NCBI GenBank assembly: GCA_947440895.1
Contig: CANETO010000106.1
Span: 1 to 6,842 of the forward strand
Length of the DNA stretch: 6,842 nt
Origin: Planctomycetaceae bacterium
Lineage (GTDB): Bacteria; Planctomycetota; Planctomycetia; Pirellulales; UBA1268
Direction of reading: 5' to 3'
Part shown: in pieces, positions 1-6,303 of the stretch
Layout: each line of letters starts with the position of its first letter
How positions within the stretch are numbered: the first letter of the stretch is position 1
The notes under the pieces: generated by a model
The model's input: the letters and a program-made list of their open reading frames with translations, nothing else
Database searches by the model: none
Told to the model about the DNA's origin: nothing
Position numbers and translations under genes: made by a program

Positions 1-690
1 ACTGCCCGCTGCCTCGGACTGGCCGGCGCGAAAGTGGCCGTCAACTACGCCAACTCTCGCCCGCGGGCAGAAACGGCCCTGGCCGACCTGCGATCCGCCG
101 GCATCACGGCCGACCTCTTCCAAGCCGACGTCAGCGACGAAGGTGGAATCGACCGCATGTTCACAGCGATCGAGAAGTCTCTCGGACCGGTCGACGTCAT
201 CGTGGCCAACGCCACGCCAGCCCAGCCGCAGAAACCGATCGAAGAATACGACTGGGCCTTCTACCAGCAGATGCTCGACTTCTTCGTAAAGAGTCCGTTC
301 CTGCTCGCCCGGCGGGCTTTGCCAGGCATGAAGGAGCGGCGGCACGGCCGACTGATCAACATCACGAGCGAAGTCTTTCTGCTGGGTGTCTCCCCCTTCT
401 CCGCCTATGTTGCGGCCAAGGGCGGGCAGGTCGGCTGGTCGCGGAGCATGGCCCGCGAACTGGCCCCGTTCGGAGTGACGGTCAACATGATCGCTCCGGG
501 CTGGATCCCCGTGGAGCGGCATCTCAACGATCCCCAGGCCGACAAAGACGCCTATCTGGCCACGATTCCCGCAGGCCGCTGGGGAAAGCCCGAGGAAGTG
601 GGCTGGGCGGCCGTCTATCTGGCCAGTCAGGAGGCGGCGTTCGTGACCGGCCAGAGCATCGCCGTCAATGGCGGCAAGACGGTGTGGTAG
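1..690 (+). CDS. Short-chain dehydrogenase/reductase (SDR), 5'-truncated by window edge
   Basis: A classical SDR of the FabG-like kind, predicted to be a cytoplasmic NAD(P)(H)-dependent oxidoreductase. The frame is open from base 1 (TARCLGLAGAKVAVNY...), matching the helix and second strand that follow the missing TGxxxGxG loop, so the true start lies upstream; the GTG at 34 is internal. The 229 visible residues hold QADVSD (about 41-46), the catalytic Ser about 123 in NITSE, and the Tyr136-x3-Lys140 pair in YVAAK. The C-terminal part (APGWIPVERH; GRWGKPEEVGWAAVYLAS; VTGQSIAVNGG) is typical of the family. The turn after the second strand (NYANSR) hints at NADP(H) preference, which is inference. 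The usual NNAG motif reads ANAT. The substrate cannot be told. The 73-nt gap to the next start means co-transcription is possible but not shown. Confidence 0.93.
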   Translation, partial: TARCLGLAGAKVAVNYANSRPRAETALADLRSAGITADLFQADVSDEGGIDRMFTAIEKSLGPVDVIVANATPAQPQKPIEEYDWAFYQQMLDFFVKSPFLLARRALPGMKERRHGRLINITSEVFLLGVSPFSAYVAAKGGQVGWSRSMARELAPFGVTVNMIAPGWIPVERHLNDPQADKDAYLATIPAGRWGKPEEVGWAAVYLASQEAAFVTGQSIAVNGGKTVW

Positions 691-694
691 GCAC

Positions 695-718
695 AGCCCG
701 GGCTCGGGTGATCTCACC
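695..718. repeat. Two adjacent small inverted repeats after the SDR stop codon
   Basis: A perfect 10-base palindrome, AGCCCGGGCT (695-704), is followed two bases later by an interrupted inverted repeat, GGTGA-TC-TCACC (707-718). They occupy the start of the 73-base spacer between the SDR gene and the esterase gene. The loops are too short and there is no T-run, so neither looks like an intrinsic terminator. A protein-binding site is possible, but chance is a fair explanation in G+C-rich DNA. Confidence 0.25.
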
Positions 719-763
719 TCCTGCGTCTGGCCGGGGCCGACAGCTCGAAAGTACACTGTCTGG

Positions 764-2806
764 ATGATGTTCCGACGACCATTCACCGATGGGTTGGCCG
801 CGTTGCTGATGATGGCCGGCTGCTGTCTGACTGCGGCCGCGGCGCCGCCGGCGACCATCCGCCGGCTTCCCCCCGAAGGCCTCGACCCGGCCGTGCTGGC
901 CGCGCAACTCGATGACGCAGACAGGCAGGCCTGGGAGGAAGTGCCCGCGAGACTGGAATTGCTCCGGCAGCGACTGGCAGGACTGACGTTCGCCGACGAG
1001 AAAGCCCGCGCGGAGATCGAGGTTTTTCTCAAGGCGGTCGACCATGCGATCGCCGGCAACGAATGGTGGCAGCCGAAGGATCTCGAGCGGGCATCCTGGG
1101 CGCTCGACATGGCGGCGGAGCGATTAGGGCAGATCGAGGCAGGCACCGCCTCCTGGCGGACGCAGACAGGGCTTCTGCCGCTCGGCTTCCGTTCGCAGCT
1201 GGATGGAACTGTGCAACCCTACGGCCTCTGGATCCCGGAAGGGCTCGACATCACCCGCCCGGTCCCACTCTGGATCTGGCTGCACGGCCGCGGCGACAAG
1301 GAGACCGATCTCGCCTTTCTCCATGGGCGGGCCCACAAGCTGCCGGAGTTTCAGCCCGTCGATGCGATCGTCTTGCTGCCATTCGGTCGGTATTGCAACG
1401 GCTGGAAGGGGCCGGGCATGGTGGACGTCTTCGAAGCGATTGCCGCCGCTGGAACGGTCTGGCCGATCGATCCCGACCGCATCGTCCTCGCCGGCTTCTC
1501 GATGGGCGGAGCCGGCGCCTGGAACATCGGGGCCAGACGAACGGACCGCTTCTGCGCGGTCCACGGCGGTGCCGGCTTCGTCGACACCCGTCGCTATCTC
1601 GGCATCGACCCGGCCACTGTGCCCGCGTATGAGGCCCTCCTCTGGAGCACGACCGATGTCCCGCCCGTGGCTCGTAACCTGCTCAACCTGCCTGCGATCG
1701 CCTACTCTGGCGAGCTCGACAGACAGCGGGCGGCCAGCGAGATCATGGTCGAGACGCTGGCCGCCGAGGGGCGTGAGTTGCCGCATGTGATTGGGGCGGG
1801 GATGCCGCACAAATACGACACAGCGTCGAAGCAGCGGATTGGGGAGTTTCTCGCGCGGGCCACGGCGGCTGGCCGGCCGCGTCTGCCGTCGACTGTCACC
1901 ATGACCACGACGACGCTGGCCGATTCGCGGCTGCACTGGGTCGAGGCGATCGGCATGGCGGAGCATTTTCGCGCCGCGAGGATCGACGCGTCCCGCCAGA
2001 CGACGCCGCGCGGCGGGGAAGTGACCGTGACGACGAGCAACATCACAGCGTTGACGCTTCACGACATGCCACCGGGCGTCGTCGTCACCATCGACGGCAG
2101 CGAACTGCCAGAGGCTCGAGACCGCGGAACGTCCATCACACTCGCCCGGGAGGGGCTGGTGGCCGAAGGCACCTGGCGGCGGATCGCTCCGGAAGATCTG
2201 CCGCCACTCCGCAAGCGGCCTGGGCTCACCGGCCCAATCGACGACGCCTTCAACGCCCCGTTCATCGTGGTGGGCCCGACGGGAGCGGGACTGCACCCCA
2301 CCGTGGATGCGTTCGTCACGCAAGAGATGGCCCATTTCCGCAATCGCTGGCACGACCTGTTTCGCGGCGAGTTGCCGGTCGTCCCCGCCGAGGATGTCAC
2401 AGAATCGATGATCCGCGAAAAGCACCTGGTGCTGTTCGGCGATCCCCAATCGAATCCACTCATCGCCCGCGTGCTGACCGGCCTGCCACTCGCATGGAAC
2501 CAAACGGCCGTGGCGGTCGGCAGTGGCCCGCAGCCCGTCGCCACCGGTGCCGCCGCCAGCCACGTGCCGGTGATGATCCATCCCAATCCGCTCGCGCCGC
2601 CCACACCGCATGATCCCGGCCGCTACGTCGTCCTCAATTCCGGCATCACTTTCCGCGAGGATGACGATGTCTCCAACGCGCGGCAGACGCCCAAGCTGCC
2701 CGACTGGGCGCTGGTGGATATAAAGACAGCGCCCGATGGGAAGCAGCCCGGTCGGATCACCGCAGCGGGGTGCTGCGATGCGTTGTGGCGGATCGGGGCG
2801 CCGTGA
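764..2806 (+). CDS. Exported alpha/beta hydrolase (prolyl-oligopeptidase/esterase type) with extra C-terminal region
   Basis: Predicted secreted serine hydrolase of 680 residues. Residues 1-27 form a signal peptide: basic MMFRRPF, a hydrophobic stretch, then TAAAA. MAGC at 17-20 resembles a poor lipobox, so a lipoprotein is possible. A helical N-terminal region (about 35-125) precedes the hydrolase domain (about 140-365): WLHGRGD at 172-178 (oxyanion-hole region), nucleophile Ser246 in GFSMGG, candidate acid Asp319 in SGELD and His349 in GMPHKYD. This is the order of prolyl-oligopeptidase-like, phospholipase/carboxylesterase-like and PHB-depolymerase-like enzymes. A beta-rich segment follows (about 378-475, with TSNITALTL and VVTIDG), then a C-terminal region (about 485-680) I cannot name. 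The start at 764 is chosen because it puts the signal peptide at the N-terminus; an in-frame ATG at 668 would bury it and overlap the SDR gene. No clear Shine-Dalgarno sequence precedes it. Substrate unknown: ester or peptide. Confidence 0.88.
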   Translation: MMFRRPFTDGLAALLMMAGCCLTAAAAPPATIRRLPPEGLDPAVLAAQLDDADRQAWEEVPARLELLRQRLAGLTFADEKARAEIEVFLKAVDHAIAGNEWWQPKDLERASWALDMAAERLGQIEAGTASWRTQTGLLPLGFRSQLDGTVQPYGLWIPEGLDITRPVPLWIWLHGRGDKETDLAFLHGRAHKLPEFQPVDAIVLLPFGRYCNGWKGPGMVDVFEAIAAAGTVWPIDPDRIVLAGFSMGGAGAWNIGARRTDRFCAVHGGAGFVDTRRYLGIDPATVPAYEALLWSTTDVPPVARNLLNLPAIAYSGELDRQRAASEIMVETLAAEGRELPHVIGAGMPHKYDTASKQRIGEFLARATAAGRPRLPSTVTMTTTTLADSRLHWVEAIGMAEHFRAARIDASRQTTPRGGEVTVTTSNITALTLHDMPPGVVVTIDGSELPEARDRGTSITLAREGLVAEGTWRRIAPEDLPPLRKRPGLTGPIDDAFNAPFIVVGPTGAGLHPTVDAFVTQEMAHFRNRWHDLFRGELPVVPAEDVTESMIREKHLVLFGDPQSNPLIARVLTGLPLAWNQTAVAVGSGPQPVATGAAASHVPVMIHPNPLAPPTPHDPGRYVVLNSGITFREDDDVSNARQTPKLPDWALVDIKTAPDGKQPGRITAAGCCDALWRIGAP

Positions 2807-2813
2807 GGGGAGA
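2805..2813 (+). promoter_or_regulatory. Ribosome binding site for the DUF1592-type gene
   Basis: GAGGGGAGA begins within the stop codon of the esterase gene and ends 7 bases before the GTG at 2821. The spacing favours 2821 over the in-frame upstream GTG at 2770, and the overlap with the esterase stop suggests translational coupling. Confidence 0.7.
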
Positions 2814-2820
2814 ATCGCTG

Positions 2821-4875
2821 GTGGTGACAACCGTGCGGTCGACCGTTCGCCACATCTGCTGCGCCGGCCTGGCCGCGGCGCTCGTGCTGCCGGCTGCCAC
2901 CGGGCGTGCTGCCGATGCCGATCCCACCCCGGTGACGCTGCTGCGGCAGCAGTGCGGCGACTGCCACTGCGACGGAGCTGCCGAGGGCGGCGTTGACGTC
3001 GGCGGACTCCTCGATCGGCTGACCAATGCCTCGCGGCCACAAGGGACTGGGGCCGATCCTGATCAGGCAGCATGGCTGGCGGTCTGGCGCAATCTCCGAG
3101 CGGAGACGATGCCTCCCGCCGATGCGCCGCATCCCACGCCGCATGAGCGGCAGAGGCTGGTGCAGTTTGTCGAGCGTGATGTGCTCGGTGTCGATCCGGC
3201 CCGGCCCGATCCCGGCAGCGTCGTGCTCCGGCGACTCAATCGTGTCGAATACGCCAACACGCTGCAGGATCTGACGGGGCTGGAACTGAACGTCCTCGAC
3301 ACGCTCCCCGCCGACGACACCGGCTACGGGTTCGACACGATCGGCGACGTCCTCTCGATGTCGCCGCTGCTGGTTGAGAAGTATCTCGCGACGGCGACGG
3401 TGGTGGCGGAGAAACTGGTCACCGTTGCCGTGCCGGTCATCGACCGGGACAGGAGCGGTCAGCCGCTGCCCCTGGACTATCCCAAGAGTGTCCGCTGCGT
3501 CTTCGCCGCCGGTCCTCGACCTGACGACAAGTCACTGCGTGCAGAGCATCTTGCCACGACGGTCAGGCGTCTTGCCGAGCGGGCCTTCCGCAGGCCCGTC
3601 GACCAGGCAACGATCGACAGGCTCGTAACGCTGGCTCAAGCAAGCGATGACGGGCCCGGCGGCACATTCGAAACGGGAGTGGCTGCCGTGCTGACGGCCG
3701 TGCTCTCGTCGCCCCGGTTTCTCTTCCGGGTGGAGGCGGAGTCGGCTCCTGCAACGGACGGCCAGGAGTTGCCTTCTGCTGTGCTGGTGGATGAATTCTC
3801 GCTCGCCTCGCGGCTGTCCTATTTCCTCTGGAGTTCGATGCCGGATGAGAGGCTCTTCGAGCTCGCTCAGGCCGGCCGTCTCCGCGCCGAATTGCCGCAG
3901 CAGATCGACCGGATGATCGCCGACCAACGCAGCGACGCCTTGATCGGCAGTTTCGTCGGCCAGTGGCTGCAGACGCGGGATGTCGAGGGCCTGGCGTTCG
4001 ACTTTCTCGCGATCACAGGCGGCGGTGATCGCAAAGCATTGGAGAAAATGTTCGGGAGTTCGCTTCGTCGAGCCATACGGCAGGAGACGGAGCAACTGTT
4101 CGCCCATCTGCTCCGAAAGAATCTGCCGGCCACCGACCTGCTCGTGGGCCGCGACACCTTCCTGAATGCCGAACTGGCGGCGTTCTACGGCATTCCCGGG
4201 ATCGAAGGGAAGCAGATGCGGCAGGTGACGCTCGATCCGTCCAGCCACCGCGGCGGACTTCTCACGCAGGCCAGCATTCTCGTGGTGACTTCGAACCCAT
4301 CCCGCACCTCGCCGGTGAAACGCGGCCTGTTCATCCTCGACAATCTGCTCGGAACGCCAGCCCCTCCACCGCCTCCCAACGTGCCTCCACTGGAAGACGT
4401 GGCGGACGGTGCATCGCTTGGCATGCGCGAAATGATGGAGCTCCATCGCCGCGACGCCCTCTGTGCCTCCTGCCATGCCCGGATGGATCCGCTCGGACTG
4501 ACGCTGGAGCCATACAACGCCATTGGTCAGTGGCGGGGGGACGCGGCCGACTCGCTCGACACCAGCGGCCGGCTGATCACCGGCGAATCGTTCGCCGACG
4601 CCGGCGAACTGGCAGCCATCATCGCCGGCCCCCGCCGCCGCGATTTTTACCGCTGCCTGACGGAAAAACTCCTCACCTATGCCCTAGGCCGGGGAATTGA
4701 GTATTTCGACGCTCCGGCAGTCGATACTATCGTTGATGACATGGAGAAGGACGGCCGCCTGGCAACCGCCGTGCGTGGGGTGGTGGCCAGCGTGCCGTTT
4801 CAGATGCGGCGGCCCGCCGTGACTCCTCCGGTCAATCCATCGCCACCAGCGTCCGTCGCCGAGGAAACACCATGA
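2821..4875 (+). CDS. Exported c-type heme protein with DUF1587-DUF1595-DUF1592-DUF1588-DUF1585 domains
   Basis: A 684-residue planctomycete-type multi-domain protein, probably exported by Sec and heme-loaded outside the cytoplasmic membrane. GTG start; signal peptide about 1-30 (basic MVTTVRSTVRH, hydrophobic core, cleavage near GRA|ADA). Domains in order: N-terminal cytochrome-c-like region with CGDCH at 45-49 and MPP at 97-99; DUF1587 from about 136 (LRRLNRVEYANTLQDL); DUF1595 about 243-303 (LAERAFRRP); DUF1592 about 320-450 (SRLSYFLWSSMPDE); DUF1588 about 470-570, with the proline run GTPAPPPPPNVPP and a second heme motif CASCH at 548-552 followed by Met555; DUF1585 about 585-660 (RCLTEKLLTYALGRGIEYFD). 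A proline-rich tail ends the protein. The heme motifs indicate redox or electron-transfer capacity; the biological reaction of the family is not known. It lies 14 nt after the esterase gene and overlaps the DUF1552 gene by 4 nt. Confidence 0.93.
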   Translation: MVTTVRSTVRHICCAGLAAALVLPAATGRAADADPTPVTLLRQQCGDCHCDGAAEGGVDVGGLLDRLTNASRPQGTGADPDQAAWLAVWRNLRAETMPPADAPHPTPHERQRLVQFVERDVLGVDPARPDPGSVVLRRLNRVEYANTLQDLTGLELNVLDTLPADDTGYGFDTIGDVLSMSPLLVEKYLATATVVAEKLVTVAVPVIDRDRSGQPLPLDYPKSVRCVFAAGPRPDDKSLRAEHLATTVRRLAERAFRRPVDQATIDRLVTLAQASDDGPGGTFETGVAAVLTAVLSSPRFLFRVEAESAPATDGQELPSAVLVDEFSLASRLSYFLWSSMPDERLFELAQAGRLRAELPQQIDRMIADQRSDALIGSFVGQWLQTRDVEGLAFDFLAITGGGDRKALEKMFGSSLRRAIRQETEQLFAHLLRKNLPATDLLVGRDTFLNAELAAFYGIPGIEGKQMRQVTLDPSSHRGGLLTQASILVVTSNPSRTSPVKRGLFILDNLLGTPAPPPPPNVPPLEDVADGASLGMREMMELHRRDALCASCHARMDPLGLTLEPYNAIGQWRGDAADSLDTSGRLITGESFADAGELAAIIAGPRRRDFYRCLTEKLLTYALGRGIEYFDAPAVDTIVDDMEKDGRLATAVRGVVASVPFQMRRPAVTPPVNPSPPASVAEETP
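4861..4867 (+). promoter_or_regulatory. Ribosome binding site for the DUF1552 gene
   Basis: GAGGAAA lies inside the last codons of the upstream gene, with its GAGG core 7 bases before the ATG at 4872. With the ATGA stop-start overlap this points to coupled translation, and it supports 4872 over the in-frame ATG at 4911. Confidence 0.7.
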
Positions 4876-6263
4876 ACACCGCTTCAGGTCCGCAGAGTTC
4901 CCCCGGCGGAATGGGCCGGCGCAGGTTTCTGGCCAACACGGCCCTGCGGGGAATGGGCGTGTCGATCGGCCTGCCGGTGCTCGAGTCGCTCTGGCACCAG
5001 CGCAGCGGCACGGCCGCCACGATCTGTCCGGCCGGCCCGACCCGCATGGCTTTCGTCTACGTTCCTAACGGCGTCAACCTCGAGCACTGGCGTTCGGAAG
5101 GGGAGGGACGAGACTACACACTCGGTCGCACGCTCGAGCCCCTCGCCCCCTTCAAGAGCGATTTTCAGATCGTCGGCGGCTTGGCGCACCGCAATGGCTT
5201 CGCCGGTCCCGATGGTGCGGGTGACCATGCCCGCGCCACGGCCACGATCCTCACCGGCATGCGGCCGCGCAAGACGGCGGGAGCCGACATCCGGGCCGGC
5301 ATCTCGGTCGATCAACTGGCGGCGGCCGATGTTGGCCACGCAACACGTTTTCCATCGCTCGAGCTTTCCTGCGACGCCGTCCGCAGAAGCGGCTCCTGTG
5401 ACTCGGGCTATGCCTGCGCCTACTCCTTTAATATGTCGTGGCGCAGCGATCATCAGCCTGCCACGCCCGAGACGAATCCACGGTTTGTGTTTGAACGGCT
5501 CTTCGGCGCCGGCCGGGGAGCAGATCGGGCCAGAAATCTCGCGGCCCGCAGCAGCCACCAGCGTTCGATCCTCGACTTTGTGATGGACGAGGCTGGTTCG
5601 CTCCGCCGGCAGTTGAATGCCAATGACCAACGAAAACTCGAAGAGTATCTCGCCGGCATCCGCGACATCGAGCGGCAACTGGGACGGTTCGATACGTCGG
5701 CTGCAGAAGGAGTGGCGGATCACGACCTGCCCACCGAGCCGCCCCCTACCACCAGCGATCACATCCGGCTGATGGCCGACATGATGGTGCTCGCGTTCCA
5801 GACCGACTCCACTCGGATTGCCACGCTGATGCTCGCCCACGACGGCAGCAATCGGTCATTCCCGGAGATTGGTGTGGGCGACGGCCACCATTCGCTGTCG
5901 CATCACGAAAACAAGGCCGACCGGCTTGAAAAAATCGCCAAGATCGACCGGTTCTATGCGGAGCAGTTTGCCTACCTGCTCGGCCGATTGCGGAGCGTGA
6001 CCTGGGCCGATGGCCGGACATTGCTTGACGACTCGATGGTGGTCTATGCCAGCGGTCTCTCCGACGGCAATCGCCACAGCCATGACGATCTGCCCGTGAT
6101 CCTGGCGGGCCGCGCGGGCGGTCGGCTGGAAACTGGCCGCCATCTCGTGCTGCCGGGCGAACAGCCGATGAGCAACCTGTTCGTGACGATGCTCGGCCTG
6201 ATGGGCGTGGAGCGTGATCACTTCGGCGACTCGACAGGGCCTCTCGACTCAGTGCTTGCCTGA
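4872..6263 (+). CDS. Tat-exported DUF1552 (HXXSHH) family protein
   Basis: A 463-residue protein of the DUF1552/HXXSHH family, the usual partner of DUF1592-type proteins. Residues 14-40 carry a twin-arginine signal: GRRRFL at 15-20, then a moderately hydrophobic stretch (LRGMGVSIGLPVLESL). Tat export would mean it folds, perhaps with a metal or cofactor, in the cytoplasm first. Family landmarks are MAFVYVPNGVN (59-69), HARATATILTGMRP (119-132), SLELSCD (162-168), DIERQLGRF (265-273) and the name-giving motif HSLSHH at 340-345 within GDGHHSLSHHENK. A second histidine cluster, SDGNRHSHDDLP (397-407 region), follows. These His and Asp clusters are candidate metal ligands by inference; no activity is established for the family. 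Length is normal and the frame is intact. The start at 4872 has a good ribosome site and ATGA overlap with the preceding gene, so the two products are probably made in matched amounts. Confidence 0.93.
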   Translation: MNTASGPQSSPGGMGRRRFLANTALRGMGVSIGLPVLESLWHQRSGTAATICPAGPTRMAFVYVPNGVNLEHWRSEGEGRDYTLGRTLEPLAPFKSDFQIVGGLAHRNGFAGPDGAGDHARATATILTGMRPRKTAGADIRAGISVDQLAAADVGHATRFPSLELSCDAVRRSGSCDSGYACAYSFNMSWRSDHQPATPETNPRFVFERLFGAGRGADRARNLAARSSHQRSILDFVMDEAGSLRRQLNANDQRKLEEYLAGIRDIERQLGRFDTSAAEGVADHDLPTEPPPTTSDHIRLMADMMVLAFQTDSTRIATLMLAHDGSNRSFPEIGVGDGHHSLSHHENKADRLEKIAKIDRFYAEQFAYLLGRLRSVTWADGRTLLDDSMVVYASGLSDGNRHSHDDLPVILAGRAGGRLETGRHLVLPGEQPMSNLFVTMLGLMGVERDHFGDSTGPLDSVLA

Positions 6264-6271
6264 CGGCAAGC
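6254..6271 (+). terminator. Hairpin spanning the DUF1552 stop codon; possible weak terminator
   Basis: GCTTGCC (6254-6260) and GGCAAGC (6265-6271) are perfect complements separated by TGAC, giving a 7-bp stem and 4-base loop. The TGA stop codon (6261-6263) lies in the loop. No T-run follows, so this is not a textbook intrinsic terminator; it could act as a 3'-end stabiliser, a pause site or nothing at all. The next gene starts 32 bases downstream on the same strand. Confidence 0.4.
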
Positions 6272-6303
6272 CCTCAAGTTCTCAGGCCCATAGTCGCCCC
6301 TCC

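Noticed and set aside
752..757. TACACT as a -10 element for the esterase gene
   Set aside because: Only a partial match, with no -35-like sequence upstream and just 6 bases before the ATG; too weak to call.
668..763. Upstream ATG at 668 as the esterase start
   Set aside because: It would overlap the SDR gene and put 32 non-conserved-looking residues before an otherwise good N-terminal signal peptide.
1063..1790. Same-strand alternative-frame open frames inside the esterase gene (1063-1632, 1203-1790)
   Set aside because: They overlap the catalytic domain in other frames, and their translations are Arg/Ser/Pro-rich with no domain.
2719..2724. TATAAA as a possible -10 element for the DUF1592-type gene
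   Set aside because: No -35-like sequence lies at suitable spacing, and the bases are ordinary codons (VDIK) of the esterase.
2770..2820. GTG at 2770 as the start of the DUF1592-type gene
   Set aside because: It overlaps the esterase gene and displaces the signal peptide; GTG 2821 has a well-spaced GAGGGGAGA.
1124..3073. Antisense open frame of 649 codons crossing the esterase and DUF1592-type genes
   Set aside because: The product is rich in Arg, Gly, Pro and Ala with no recognisable domain or signal, and it opposes two genes with clear family motifs. Long antisense frames are expected in G+C-rich coding DNA.
3532..5840. Antisense open frames at 3532-4476 and 4884-5840
   Set aside because: Both lie fully opposite the well-supported DUF1592-type and DUF1552 genes and show low-complexity composition without motifs.
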